Assembly (NCBI GenBank): GCA_022497155.1
Contig: MU385750.1
Span: forward strand, 419,770 to 483,769
Reading direction: 5' to 3'
Length of the DNA: 64,000 nucleotides
DNA from: Whalleya microplaca
Taxonomy: Eukaryota > Ascomycota > Sordariomycetes > Xylariales > Xylariaceae
Part shown: positions 23,941 to 37,110 of the stretch, piece by piece
Numbering within the stretch: the stretch's first letter is position 1
How the letters are laid out: every line of letters starts with the position of its first letter
Program-made: the position numbers and the translations under genes
Notes under the pieces: model-generated
Told to the model about the DNA's origin: nothing
Databases searched by the model: none
The model's input: only the letters and a program-made list of their open reading frames with translations

Positions 23941-26321
23941 ATATTATTTATATCTAATTATTATTATTTTTTATAATATTATAGCCGAAAATATTTTTTA
24001 ACTTTATTTATATAAATTTTAATAACTATTTAATTATGAGGTAAAAAATTATTACTTTATTATATTTAGTTAAAAAATAAGTTAATAAAATATTTTTAGA
24101 TATTTTAAGGCGCGTTTAATTAAAGAAAACGTATTATATTAATCGACTTTTATAAGGATTTTAATTTTAAATGCCGTAATATTATAAGTGAAATTATTTT
24201 AAATATTTCATATAAAGCGTGTATAATTATAAATCAGCTAAAAAATAAGCTTTAAATAATAAAATTACTTTAATAAATTAGCCTTTTTATTCGCTTAATT
24301 TTAATTTTATTAAAATTTTATAAAGATTATTTAAGAAGTATATTTACGCTATAAAACTTAAGCTATCGGATATGCTAAAAAATATTATATTAATAGCTTT
24401 ATTAATTAAAACGGCGATTACGGTATAAGATAAATTTTAAAAAGAGTTATTAAATTATTTAATAATATTTATGGAAAATCGGCTTAAAGCAGTAATTAAA
24501 GCAAATAAGTAATGTATAAATTACTAATTAAAATAAAAAAATACTATTAAATAGCCAGGTTAAAAAAGTATTTAATTTTTAAAAAATCTAATTTTAATAA
24601 TTAAAGGTAGCGTTATACCTAAATTTATAAATTAAAATATTAGTTATTAAATCGGCGGTATATGTAGCTTTAAATATAAATTATACGTTTTTTTACCCCA
24701 TTATATTTTTTAAAAAATGCCCGGTTCGGAGATCGTACTTAAATATATATTAGCTATAAATAAATTAAATAAATTAAATAAATTAAATAAATTAAATAAA
24801 TTAAATTAAATATTATATATTTATATAATAAATTTTATAAAAGTAAACGCGTTTAAATTATCGGGTATAATATTTATTAATAAAATTTTAAAAGCTAATA
24901 AAAAAGACTTAGACTTAAAAATATACGGTAAAAAAATACGGAAAGTTAAATATAACTTTAATTAGTAAATAATTTAAAAATTAATATCATATTAAGGTTA
25001 ATTAATTATTAGCGTTAAAAATAACTTTTAAATTAAGTTTTTAATTAAAATATACTTTTATATTTTAATAATATATCTTAAACGTTATAAAATAAACCTA
25101 ATAATTAAGGCGTAATATTAATAGTTAAGTTTAAATAAAAATATAAATATATATATAACTAATTGTCTTTATTTTTTATTTAAGCTATTTAAAAATAAAA
25201 TACCGAAATTACTGGATTTTTTGCCGATATTTAATTAAATATAAAACTATATTATTATAAATTTTAAATTTATATTTAAAAATAAATAAAAATATATTAA
25301 TATATTAATTATTATAAATCGTTTAAAAAAACTATAAATTATTTTATATATAAAAACCGCTATCGCTAAAAATATAGTACGTATATATTATAAATGTCTT
25401 TTTCGCGTTTATAGAATTCCTTTATTTATTATTTCGGATAAAAATCTATAGTTTATATTTAATTTTATAAATAAACATTTTAAAAATTTTAAGATTAAAT
25501 AGAAACTATTATTTTTAAAATATTTATAAATTACCGGCTAAACCGAAATTATAAATAAATACTTTAACTAATATTTATATTTTTTATAAATTATTTTTAA
25601 AATAATTAGTCGGAAGTTATTTTCGTTATAAATATTATATAAGCTATTTTACTTTATAAATTGCTAAAAAATTTAACGCCGTCCGAAATGATTTATAAGC
25701 GTATTATAAATATATTATTTAATTAAAAAATATATAATAAACTTTTTTTCGAAACTTATAAAGAAATAGTTAAATTGTAAGAAATATAATAATTTATTAA
25801 ATATATTTAATTATATATTTAATAAACGTAGCGTTAAATAAAAAAAGTTTAAATATAAATTATAAATTAGGCTAACTGTAAATAATAAAAGCCCGATTTC
25901 GAGGTAAAAATTAAAGTATATATTATTGTAAAATATAATCTATAAATCGGCCGATTAATAAATTAAATTAACCGATAATCCGATAGTATTATAAAATAAA
26001 AAGTATAAAAAGCTATTTATACCAGTTAAAAATTAACTTATTATTATAACGGGATATTAAAATATTTCATATTAATTAATTACGGAAATATGTAAATAAT
26101 TTATTACCCGATTAAAACTTATCTCGATTAATAAAAAATGTAATAAATTTTAATAAATTAAAAATTAAAAAGTTTAAAGTAAATTAAATATTAATTTCCC
26201 GATTATATTATTAAAAGCTATAATATTAAATATAATAAAAAAAATAAATTTTAAACCTAAAATAATATAATACGTAAGATTTTAAAAATATTACTATTAA
26301 ATTAAAAAAATATTACGATAT
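23941..26321 (+). pseudogene. Gypsy integrase-bearing relic
   Basis: Plus-strand frames read as a Ty3/gypsy integrase between about 25330 and 25700: IPLFIISDKN near 25410 (catalytic region), ITGQTEIINKYFNQYLYFL near 25530-25580. A Lys-rich C-terminal part runs to about 26300. From 23941 to 25100 no motif was recognised. The relic is cut by element E at 26322. The target-site logic implies that 37867 onward continues it, and that its left neighbour before B inserted was 11392. Confidence 0.65.
24766..24816. repeat. 9-bp microsatellite (TAAATTAAA)n
   Basis: About five to six tandem copies of a 9-bp unit inside the integrase-bearing relic. Confidence 0.75.
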
Positions 26322-26511
26322 TATAAAAGGCCGTCACGCTAAGATGCAATTTTGTAATATTAAATAAGTGTTTATTTTCTAACTAAAGAAAAAAAAAATT
26401 TAAAAAGGTATATCGATATAGCTCGAAAACATTTATACTAGCTCTCGAGAGCTATACTGCCATATCGGCTTATAATCGCCGATATTCCCTACTATAATAT
26501 AGCTTATTATA
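26322..26511 (-). repeat. 3' LTR of element E
   Basis: Begins TATAAAAGGCCGTCACGC (TG changed to TA) and ends AGCTTATTATA on the plus strand. It contains the palindrome CTAGCTCTCGAGAGCTA (near 26440) and a CGGC...GCCG pair near 26466-26484. Confidence 0.85.
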
Positions 26512-28280
26512 TTACCCTCCTCTTTATTTTTTACGCAATCGTATCGCGTCCCCTATACCCGAACGTAAGGTATATATAAATTCTCGTTAATTATCGGCCT
26601 TTCTAGCTACTAATAATTTATTTTATTATTAATTAAGCCCGGTTCGGGAAATAATATAAAGGTACTTTTATAAAAGAATTTTTTTACTATAAAAATTCTT
26701 AATTTTATATTACTATTAGCTAATCGAGTATAAAGTAAATACGCGTAAAATTAAAACTCGATTCCTACTTTTAATTAATTCCTTACTCGGTAATTAAATC
26801 TATTTTTAAATTAATAAATCGATTCCCGTTTTTAATTAGCTTAAACATATAACTAATATAATATATAATTAGCTTTTATAATTAGCCGCGCGATTAATCC
26901 TTTCTAAAGGTCGCTTAAATACCCCGGGCCCTTCTCTCGAAATTCCTTTTTTTCTTTTTTCTTTTTTTAGGCTATTTATAAATAAGGACTTATTTCCTTA
27001 ACTATTTATTTTATTTTTTTGTTTTTTAATTTTTTAATTTTTTAATCTTTTAATTTCTAATTTTCTAATTCTTTTATTTTTTTATTATTTAGGTTACTAA
27101 TATATTCTCCCGTAATATTTCCGTAACGTGCCCTTTCTTTTTTGCCGCTATTTTTGCTTATTTTCGCTTTCGCCGCCGCCGCTATATTTTTGTTTCGTTT
27201 CCCTTCCGGCTTTGCCGCTTTTAGGCTGCCCGTTCGCGCTATTTTTATAGCTTTCCCTCCTTTTATACGTCGTATCCCGTACTACCTTTATATTAGCTAT
27301 ATAGCCAAAAACCCTTCCGCCTTTTATTCCGACTAAACCTATAAATTTTTTCTTTCTTTTTTTTTTAGTTCTAAAGCATTTTAAATATAATGCTAATTAT
27401 ATTTAGCTATTTATAATATATAGTATATAAAATATACTAAAAGCTATAACTATTTTATTATAAATTACTTTTCGTTTTTTTTATTTGAGTACCGTTTTTT
27501 AACCCCGTTTTACAACTATTTATAAATACCGAAATTTACTCCCTCGTTACTATTTTAATAAAAGCTTATCGAGCTTATAATAACTCGAACTTTAATAAGT
27601 TATTTATTTCTCCCGCTCCTTTATAATATCTTTATTACTTACTTTTTTTATTTAATTTCTGTCGCCGCTTAAAAATCGGCCGAAACATAGGCATAACGCG
27701 TTACTAACGCCGCTATATACTTTAAATATATTAAGGTAAACGCTATAACCTTAAGCCGGGCTAAAGCTTAATAATAGTAAAAATAATATATAAGTTCTTA
27801 CTTTATTTTTCCGTAATTTTTTTTAGCTTATACGCTATATAAAAATAGCTTATAACTACGTTTAAAAAAATCGCTCGCCCACTCGAGCATATTGCTAATA
27901 ATATTAGCGATATTACGGCTATTATACGTTTTATAATAAATAACGCCGGACTTACCGCTCGTATATATACTTCCGCTTCCGGTTCTTTTTTTCGGCCCGT
28001 CCCGCCCGCTTTTATTATTACTATAAACCTTTCGCTTAAGCGCAGCTTATATAACTTTCGCCCGCACGTTTTCCCTACCCCCGTTAATATTTCTCGCTAC
28101 CGTAACTGCCCCCTTAAACTTTTTTCCGTAAAAGTAGAAAAGAAAGTAATAGATATAAATAAAAAAAAAAAGAACGATAAAAAAAACGAGCTAAACTATT
28201 AGCCCCCGGCTAATATAAATACGCCGCTCGGTTAGGTTTATTACGTTTTTCGGTCGGTTTTATAGTAATTTTAATTATCG
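26512..28280 (-). pseudogene. 3' region of element E after integrase
   Basis: About 1.77 kb between the end of pol and the 3' LTR. It is comparatively GC-rich and shared with the second E copy (53188-54942, opposite strand). Minus-strand reading gives patches rich in Lys, Arg, Ala and Gly. The open frame at 27142-27336 on the plus strand is the antisense shadow of one such patch. It may be the pol C-terminus, a third ORF or a long untranslated leader; I cannot tell. Confidence 0.45.
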
Positions 28281-29049
28281 GTTTATTAAAAAAAAATTAC
28301 ATAAATAAAAGGGGTTATTCGTTATTTATTCGGGAATAATATTTACGCTATTTATAATAATAAAAGATTTATAATTTTTTATAATATTCTTTTATTTTAT
28401 TTATATCTTTTCGTTCTTATACCTTACTAATACTTTATTAATTATATAATCGCTATATAAATGTAACTTTCGCCCTTTCTTTTATATTAATTTCTTTAGG
28501 CTTATTATTTGTTTCTATATTACTGTAATTTTCTTTAAAACGGTTTATTATTTCGGTATTTTTTAAGTTCTCGAGCAGTTTTTACGTTAGGGCTATATAA
28601 TCTATCTATTTTACTAATATTTATTTAGTTTTTTCTCGCCCTTTCTGCTTAATAATTACTCGAATAATTTCCTTTATTTGCCACTCTACTTTTTCCTCTC
28701 CTTCTTTACTAACTATAAAAGGAGGTTATATATTTTCGTTTTTTTAAAAAAATAAAAGATTATTTCTTATATAACGGATAAGCTCGATATAAAACCGGTT
28801 ATATATTTCTTTTAGTATATTTAATTTTATAACTTAAGAGCTAATAACGCGCGTTATTTTATATTTAACGTATAATTATATTAGCTTTTATAAAAGTTAA
28901 AATATAGAAATATTTTTAAACGTTAATTATATTTTATTCCTTATTTAAAATTATTTTATAAAAAATCGCTACTCGTTAGCTATATTTTTTTATCGTTATT
29001 ACGTAATTATTATTACGGCTTATATAAATTCTATCGCTTTTTTTAAATA

Positions 29050-29700
29050 CTAAATAAAAACTTCCGCCCGTATACGCGGTTCGGAAACAAGTTCCGGAAT
29101 ATATTCTATTATTAAAATAGGTTTTATATAATATCCGTAAAATATAAAAAAGGGATTTAGCTTTATTATTGTAATATTTCGGTTATTAATTATAAATATC
29201 GCTTCCGGTAATAATAAATTCCATTCGAATTAAATATATAATATAAACGCTCGAAAATATGCCAATACCTTTTGGTTTATTTATTTAATAGCTCTATTAG
29301 TTTCCGGATAAAACGTAATTAATAAACGCTACTCGATTTCTACCAATAAATAAAGCTGTTTCTAAAACTGCCTTACTTAATTAAATTTTTTATTATTAAT
29401 TATAATATAGGAAAAATTATAATATCTTTAATAATAATTTACAAACCGTTCGGCATATATTTCCGCCTCTATTAAAATTATAGCCTTTAATATAACTTGC
29501 TTCCCTAATTAATCAAAAATTACTATTATAAAAATAAGGTTTTATTCGGAAATAGCTGGCAAATCGGTTATAAAATCGATAAATAGTTTATTATAAAATC
29601 GATCCGGGATAAATAACAGTTTTAAAAGCCTTTTTTTTTAGTTACGTTATACCGTTTTTTTCCTACAAATATCGCAATTTTTATAAAAATGTTTTATAAA
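29050..29700 (-). pseudogene. Integrase domain of element E
   Basis: Minus-strand reading gives NCDICRKKT near 29690-29650 (the CC half of the zinc-binding HHCC) and DFITDLPAISE near 29580-29550. An RFVNYY...FN*VRQF*KQL stretch then corresponds to the second catalytic region. TFYPETNRAIKQINQKVLAY is the third, where Glu would sit. Several expected Asp or Gln codons are now Asn or stop, consistent with RIP. Confidence 0.75.
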
Positions 29701-30299
29701 CGCCGATATTTTAGGCTAATAAAATGTTCTCGAAAGTATTATTAATATATTTTTCCTTCCCGGATACCCTATTAGATATAAATTATAAATATTTTATATT
29801 AAAGCAGTACGGAACAGCTTTTAATTAAAAATCCAAATACGCTTATAAAAATATAGTCGACCTTTATTGTTAATATTATATTCCGATAACGATATTTTTA
29901 CGTTTAGGTTTTTAAAAAACGCTTAATCTTTTTAAACTACCGCCTTTATTATTCGCGCGTAATTCGGGTTTTTTGCTACTTTTATATCTTATAACGATTA
30001 TAAATCTTTATATTCGAAAATTTCCTTACCTTCCGGAATATTTTATCTATATAACTAAATATATTTTATTTTAATAGTTCTTACTTATTTATATCTTTTA
30101 AATTACGTATAAAATAATCATTTTCCTTATAATAGTTAAAATTTCCGTCCTTTATACCTTTCGTTTTATATTCCTTATAGCAGATTTTATTTACGCTATA
30201 AAAGAATGTCGGGTCTAATACTTAAGCATTTAGCGTAAAATTTCAATCGGAAATTAAAGCGTATTAATTTCTTTAACTAATATATTTATCGCTCGGAAA

Positions 30300-31450
30300 G
30301 TTTTTTAAAAATTATAAAATATTTTAAATTTTTATAATTAAATAAAATTATAAATATTAAAGCTATATTTCGTAACTTCGCGTCTTATATTTACAAATAG
30401 TTTATAATTATTAGCAGCTTTTTATTATAAATTTTATAATTAATTTTTACCGGGATTAAACGTCTAAAATAATAAGCTATAAACAATAAGATCTCTCGTT
30501 TATTACGCTATAATAAACACCCCTTATAAGCTTATCTTAAATAGTTTATTTCGACTACTATCTCTCGTTCGGGGTTCTATTATATTAAAGCCGGTTTTTC
30601 TAAAAACGCTTATTTAAAGTTCTCGAACGTCAGATTTTCCGAAAGCCTTTATTAAAATAATACCCCCTTTTTTATAAATACCGATAAAAAGGTAGTAAAA
30701 TCTATATAGTTTTTAATAAAATCCCGGTAGAAATTCGCAAATCCTAAAAAACTATAAACTTTTTTAAACGTTTTAAAAGGCTTTTATTTTTTAATTGCCT
30801 ATATTTTAGCTAGATTTATACAGACTTTCTTCCTTATTTCGATAATAAATCTCAAATATTTCGTAATAGTTATTATAAATTTACATTTATTTATATCTAG
30901 ATTTAAGCCCGCTATTTTTAAATATTTTAATACCTTTTTTATTTTATCGATATAATTTTTTTTTATCCTAAAAAAATAAATCAATATATCGTTTATATAT
31001 ATTAAATAAAAAATATCTAGGTATTTTTTTAACGTATCGTTTACGTAATGCTAAAACGTTATAGGAGCACCCGTTAGGCCGAAAGGGGTTACGAGCTATT
31101 CGAACAGCCTAAAACAGATATAAAAAGCTGTTTTCCATTTATTTCTTTCTTTAATTCTAATTTTATAAAAAGCCGACCTAATATTTATCTTAAAAAATTA
31201 TTTTATTTCCGAAAAGATTTTAAGCGTTTCTTATATAAGTAGAAACGGGTACCGATTTCACTAAATAATATTATTTAGTATTTTATAATTATAACAAAAA
31301 TAGAATCCGCTATTCGGTTTCCGGACGAAAAGTATAAAAGCTTTTACGGGCGAATTACTTATATAAATATACCCCTTATTTAATAATTTAGTTAGTATTT
31401 TTTATAACGCTAATAATTTTTCCCGGAATATATTATATAATAGTTTCTAA
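30300..31450 (-). pseudogene. Reverse transcriptase and RNase H of element E
   Basis: The stop-free segment 30799-30984 reads KKVLKYLKIAGLNLDINKCK followed by YLRFIIE, the classic stretch just after the RT active site. The active-site region itself is degraded (YKRYIDLFF near 31000). RNase H should occupy about 30300-30700. Confidence 0.75.
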
Positions 31451-31878
31451 AAGGTAAGTAATTTTTTACCCGCTTTATTACGGTTTAAATTAATCTTATA
31501 ATTAGTTTTTATACGGTACGGCAGAAGATCTTTGCCTTTTTTTTCTTCGAATAATTATTTTTAGCCTTTTAACTAAAAAGGGAAATTTTCTCGAACGTTA
31601 GTTTTTTTTTTAAGCATTAAAGCTTTATTAATATTTACTAATATAATAATAAATATAGCCGTTTATTAAGTTATTATTTATTTTCCCAGTTTTTTTTATT
31701 TCCGAGCTTTTTTTATTTCTCTTATAAAATATATCGTATTAATATAAAGCGCCTCCCGAACTTTATAAACTTTTATAGTTTTTAAAAAATGTCTTTTTTT
31801 TTATACTTTTAGGTTTCCGGCAATTTTTATATATAATATATATTTATACGCTATATATATTACCCGGTTATGCTTTAT

Positions 31879-32115
31879 TTAAAGCTTCCTTAATATTATA
31901 AAGTAATTTAAACCTAATATAATATACGTAAATATCCTTAATTTATACCTATTAAAGTTAGCCTCCATATAAGTTATCTCGCAAATTATACCCGAGACGC
32001 TTAATCTCTCCTTATAAATAACTTTTTCTACCGTTTTTTCCCGGATAAATATACGTAGTAATTTTAGACGTTTTATTATATTTTCGCTAATAGTAATATA
32101 ATATTTATATCTCAA
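31879..32115 (-). pseudogene. Protease-region remnant of element E
   Basis: A 78-codon stop-free minus-strand stretch sits between the gag zinc knuckle and RT. Its end (TYIILGLNYFIILRKL) fits the ILGxxWL-type segment at the end of a gypsy aspartic protease. The catalytic DS/TG is not visible in it. Confidence 0.5.
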
Positions 32116-32379
32116 ATCTATAAAAATTTTTATATATAATTATTAATTTAAATATATATTGATTATAAAAAATTTCCCGTTTATAAGCTATTCGGCTATA
32201 TTAATTTTTTCTATTATTATATTAAACTTTTAAACGCGACTTTATTTAAAAGCTACTCGTTTTCCTATTTTTTTAATATTCTTTCGGCTTTATTTTCTTT
32301 AAATTTATAGCTTATCATTATATTAACCTTAATATAAATAAATAGTCTTATAAAATAATAGGCATATTTCTTAAATAGG

Positions 32380-33624
32380 TAGCCTTTTTTTTTATATCGT
32401 AAGCATTTTCCGCGCTTTATTCGAGCGTTTCGTTTTTCGTTCGTTACTTATTTAGCCCGCTAGCTTTTTATTAACGCAGCTATACCGGTTATTAACGTAT
32501 CGCCCTTATAATCAATTCTAAAGTAATTAAAGGTAGGAAGTAATAAACCCAAAAAAAGTAATCTATCTAGTATAATCTTATCTCCTAAACTATTCCCGTT
32601 ATAATAAAATAGCGATCCCTTAAATTAGGCTATAATATCTATTACTTAATAAATCTAGTTTTAGTAAATATTTAATAACGCTACTAAAACTAACGCGTTC
32701 TTAAGTTTGTTATTAATCGCTCTCTTAATAAATACGAATTTCGCTCCATTATTTTATATACTGCCCCCTACTTTTATTAGCAATCGCTCGAAATTGGTAT
32801 AAAAAAATATAAAAATTTAATTAACGGACTAGCGGCATTTATATAGTTTGCCTCCTGCTTTAATAGCTTTATTATAATTTTTATAAACGTTCGATAAGTA
32901 TTAAAAAAAAAATACTAAGTTATACGTCCCATTAAATCCTCCTATAATATAATATAATTTTATTACGCGTTATATGTTATTTTCGAGCCGCTTATAAATA
33001 TTATACCATTTATCCTAGTCCCCTTTTATAAACTCTGTATTTTTTTAAAGCTTATACTTCATTAATATTTCCCATATAAAATAGCGGCTACGCTCGCCCC
33101 CGAACTTCTCGGGCTATAATAATAATTTACACTTAAGTACCGGGGCCGCAGTAATTATTAGGGCGGGTGCTAAAAATACTTAAGGGTTTCTTAATTAAGG
33201 GTTTTCTGGTTAAAAATTTATACCTATTTAAGCTAGTTATTCTTAAAGTCTTTAGAAATCCCGAGAGTTTTATATAAAAACACCTTCCATTATATTTGCG
33301 TTTTATATAATTAATAAGTCGAGATTTTTTTATAGCTATACTTTTAAAACCGCCTAATATTATAATAATTTATCTTATTATTTTTTTAGTCTTTACTTAT
33401 AAGCCGTTTGTTTTAGTCGTTATTTCTCCGAATTATTCTTTAATACCGCTTTTAATACTACGTATATTTATTTGAGGCGGGTATAAATCTAGTAGACTTA
33501 AATATTTAATACTTCCGTATATCTCGCTAATAATATTTCCGGATTATTAGAGGGCTGCTTTAAAACTTCTCCTGATATTTTAATCTGCTTTAACGTAATT
33601 CGGGAATTAGTAAGTTAGAAAATA
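32380..33624 (-). pseudogene. gag remnant of element E
   Basis: At about 32415-32375 the minus strand reads RGKCLRYKKKGYLFKKYAYY. This is a CCHC zinc knuckle in which Cys and His codons have become Tyr (G-to-A, C-to-T changes). The upstream capsid part up to the 5' LTR is frame-broken. Confidence 0.6.
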
Positions 33625-33815
33625 TATAAAAGGCCGTTACGCCAAAATATAATTTTATAATATTAAATAAATATTTATTTTTTAACTAAAAAAAAAAAAA
33701 AAATCAAGAAGGTATATCGATATAGCTCGAAAGTATTTATACTAGCTCTCGAGAGCTATACTACCATATCGGCTTATAATCGCCGATATTCCCCACTACA
33801 GCACAGCCCATTACA
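33625..33815 (-). repeat. 5' LTR of element E
   Basis: 191 bp, TATAAAAGGCCGTTACGCC to CAGCCCATTACA on the plus strand. The outer flank is GATAT. The right edge is only 5 bp from the LTR of element A. Confidence 0.85.
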
Positions 33816-33820
33816 GATAT

Positions 33821-34098
33821 TGTTTTTAAATAGGGTGTTAAAGTGAATAAAAAGTGAAATATTAAGTTAAAAATGAGTGTATATAATAGCTAGAAAAGCT
33901 ATTTAATTAAATGTATAACTAGCTAATAATATAAATATAAAGGAAAAAGTTAATTAAATATAAATATATAATTTATTATAAAATGCCTTATAAAATGCTT
34001 TATAAATATTTTATAAAGTGTTTTTTATAATGTGGCTTTAGGAGGCTTTTAGTAGCTTTTAAGCTGTTATTAATATTTGTAATTTTTACCCCGTAATA
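33821..34098 (-). repeat. 3' LTR of element A (A3)
   Basis: 278 bp, TGTTTTTAAATAGGGTGTTA to CCCCGTAATA on the plus strand, with moderate RIP-type changes against A1 and A5. Confidence 0.8.
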
Positions 34099-34239
34099 TC
34101 TCTCCTTAATTTTTTAGTTAGCGTTTACGTAATTAAAAAATCTAGAAAAAAAATGAAAATATGCTTTATATTTAAATACCTAACCTTTAGATTTAAAAAA
34201 AAATTTTACCCCAAGGACCTAAAGGTAAATCAGCTAATT

Positions 34240-34510
34240 TAGCAGCTTATAATAAGTTAACTAACTATAGCTAGTAATAGCAATAGCAGCAGCAGCAATA
34301 GGTTAAGTAATAATAAATTAATTAGTCACAATTAACCACGGCTTTTAATAAATCAAATAGCTACAGCTATTAGCAATAATGGCAGCAGTAATAGCAAGTT
34401 AGGTTAAGTAATAACAGGTTAGCTAGCCATAGCTAGCTATAGCCTTTAACAAGTCAAATAGCCACAGCTATTAACAGCAGCAGCAATAGCAGCAGCAGTA
34501 AATTAAGTCA
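34240..34510. repeat. CAG-rich tandem repeat in element A, units of about 104 bp
   Basis: Two fuller units start with AGGTTAAGTAATAA near 34302 and 34402, after a partial first one. Each contains AAATAGC(C/T)ACAGCTATTA and ends in a run of AGCAGCAGCAATAGC type. A related AGCAGTAGCAGTAGTAATAGC patch lies beyond the pogo element at about 36407-36435. Confidence 0.65.
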
Positions 34511-34563
34511 AGTAACCTCTTTATAAGCCTCCTTAACAGCTAATAATAAGTAATAATAAATTA

Positions 34564-36389
34564 ACCGTGCGCCACCTTATTTATAATGCCACCCCTTTTG
34601 TAACGCTTAATATTAAAATTACTTATATTACCTTTAGACCTTTTAATATACGTAAAAATTTTAAAATAAATTAAAAAAATTAATTTTTTTTTACATTTCT
34701 CCTTTTCTTTAGAGGAGGATTATACTTTAAAAAAATATCTATTTTTAATTGCTCGTCCGGTCGTATATTAGGTAAACGCTTAGATTTTTTATCTTTAGCG
34801 TTACGTATTTTAGAGAGGCTTGTAAAAACGCCGTTAGGATTCCTTTTAACCTCTTCTCTTACGTTTGGTTCGAATTTTTAAGCTTTTTTTTTTTAAATTA
34901 CCCTATTGTATGCGTAATTGGCTAATTTCCCCTAAATATCGTATTATAGTTTTACCGGCTTTACCGATTAATTAACGAGCTTTATTAGGAAGCGAGCTAT
35001 AGCTTTTTTTAATTACTTTTAATTAATCCGTAAGATTTTTAGTCTTTTTAAGAGTAATAATATTTATAGGCGGTAGTTAATATAATGGTATATCGGGTAT
35101 ATACGGCGTTAATTTTTGTAGCGGTGTTATATTCGGTTTCGAGACTATTATTTCGGGATTAAAAGGCTATAAACTACTTTTTCGCCAGCTAGATTTAATA
35201 TTTTAAACCGTAAATGCCCGCTTTAATGCCTTATTATACGTTTCTAATATCCGTTTTTTGTAAATCGGCGTTATCGCTTTATAGGCGGTATACCTCCGGA
35301 GTTTCTGCCGATATGTTGCCTTTAAAAAAGAAAATACGCTAATGTTAAGAGGCTATATTAAATTACTTGCGTAAGCAGGCAAATATATTAAGGCGACTTT
35401 ATTAAAGTATGCTTTTTATATAAATTCGGGGTGTATATATATTATATAGCTATTTAAAATAAAAATTCGCTATATATTAGTATTTAGTTTAGTTTCCGGC
35501 AAAAAAACCTGATCTAGTTACCGATTGGCAATAATTCGGTTGGTCTAGCCTTTCTTAATAGCTATATATTCCTATTTTGGCATATTTTTGGGGTATTATT
35601 AGGCCTAAAGCCGCTAGCCGGTATAGATAACTATAGGGGTGCCGTAAAAGCCTTTTACGCCGATATATTCCAAAAAAGTTACCTAATTAATAACATCTAA
35701 CTTAGAAACGTAGATACGGCTACTTTAATTGCTGCCGATTACAGTCCCTAATTTATTTTCCCTTTTTTATATACCAGTTTTATTTATATTATATTTGTTT
35801 CGGGGGATAATGTAATATTTGTAGCGTATATAGTTTAGGAATAAATAAAATCCGCGAACCGAATTAAAATTAGTTATATTAATTTTTAAGGTATCGACGC
35901 GTTTTTCGATTTTTGTTCGGATATTAAGATAACGGCTAATAAACCGATCGATTTAGTTATAACTAAGGTAAAGATAAAGGTTTCCTTAGGTTTCGAGAAT
36001 AGTTTCGGCAAATCCGGTAACGTACCGGCGAGATAGGGCCCGGCTATATAATTCTTTATAAAGAATCTAATTTATTACAATTTCCTTTTATTCTGGATGT
36101 AATTTTTGTTATATTTTAGCGGCTTCGTTATGCGTTATAGTAATTTAAAGCCGGCGTTAAAAAGTAAAGGTAACAATTTTATAACAATTAGCCGCTTAAT
36201 TAATAAACCACCCCCGATAGGTTAATTTAATTACACGTGTAATACGCTTTTCGGCTTCGTTATGCGGAATCATTTTTTTGAATTTATTTGGATTTATTTT
36301 AGTGCAATTAAAGGAAATTGAAAAAAAAGGGGTAATGGGGGTTGATTTTTTGCAAATGGGGTGGCATTGCAAATGGGGTGGCGCACGAT
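34564..36389 (-). mobile_element. pogo/Fot1-type DNA transposon nested in element A
   Basis: 1826 bp bounded by a TA duplication (34562-34563, 36390-36391). Terminal inverted repeats of about 37 bp start A(C/T)CGTGCGCCACC and contain a second AATGCCACCCC block. Size, TA target and transposase all fit the fungal pogo/Fot1 group of Tc1/mariner. Confidence 0.88.
34680..36250 (-). pseudogene. Broken pogo/Fot1-like transposase
   Basis: The minus-strand frame is nearly continuous apart from RIP-type stops. Visible are NINKTGI near 35790 (first catalytic Asp region), ILNSYIIYIHPEFI near 35430 (second Asp now Asn), and LPAYASNLI*PLNISVFSFLK near 35380-35320 (third Asp now Asn). A TYNKALKRAFTV...SSWRKS helix region follows near 35200, as in Fot1 relatives. 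It ends at TAA 34682-34680 after a basic tail. The start is not identifiable; helix-turn-helix DNA-binding sequence should lie at about 35950-36250. Confidence 0.75.
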
Positions 36390-37059
36390 TAGTTAGTTAT
36401 AGCTATTAGCAGTAGCAGTAGTAATAGCAGCTAATAGCCTCCTTTATTACTAAAGGTGACATTTAAGTAATAAGGTGTATTAAAGTATATAAAAGTATTA
36501 TTTAATATCGTTATTTATATAAATTATATATACATTAATAGCTGGCTATATTTAGCTATATATTAAAAGCATAATTAGCTTATTACTATTACTTATATAA
36601 AATAGACAGGTTTATATATAAAAATATACGGCCTAATATCTTTTATATTATCGCGCTTTATATTTTTAATATATAAAAAGAAAATTTATAAATTATAAGT
36701 AATAAATAACGTAAATATAATATATAAATAAAAGTAGTTAGTTATCGATTATATGGTTTAGTTCGATTTATATAAGAGATAAGTGGCTATCGGACGAAAT
36801 AAAATAATCTATATATAATATATCGGATAAAAATAAAGTAAGTTTAATAATAAGATATATTTTAAGTGGTTATTATTAGTAAATTTTATGTTTTTATAAC
36901 GTATAATATATTAAAAAAACTGTTTTGCTGGATTAATTAAAGAGAATTGTTATTTTAATAATAGCTTATTTTAATAGTATATAAAAGTATATCTTAAATT
37001 ACTTGTAATTTTTTACTATCTGCCTAATAAGGTAATTAAAGACGATTTATAAACTAATT

Positions 37060-37110
37060 ATTAATGGCTTTTAATGGCTTCCAACGGCTTTTAATAGCTC
37101 TTAATGGCCT
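37060..37110 (+). repeat. Short GGCTTTTAAT tandem repeat
   Basis: About four to five imperfect copies of (T)TAATGGC(T)T in element A. Confidence 0.55.

Larger units (their letters stand above)
26322..33815 (-). mobile_element. Complete gypsy LTR retrotransposon, family E
   Basis: 7.5 kb on the minus strand with LTRs of 190-191 bp (26322-26511, 33625-33815) and a perfect 5-bp duplication GATAT (26317-26321, 33816-33820). A purine tract AAAGAGGAGGGTAA precedes the 3' LTR. Minus-strand order is gag with a zinc-knuckle trace, protease, RT, RNase H, integrase, then a 1.7-kb 3' region. Frames are interrupted by RIP-type stops. A truncated second copy lies at 53188-55132 and a solo LTR at 45862-46052. 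Confidence 0.9.

Noticed and set aside
27142..27336. Plus-strand hydrophobic 64-codon frame
   Set aside because: Antisense of the Lys/Arg/Ala-rich 3' region of element E; the matching region of the second E copy does not keep it.
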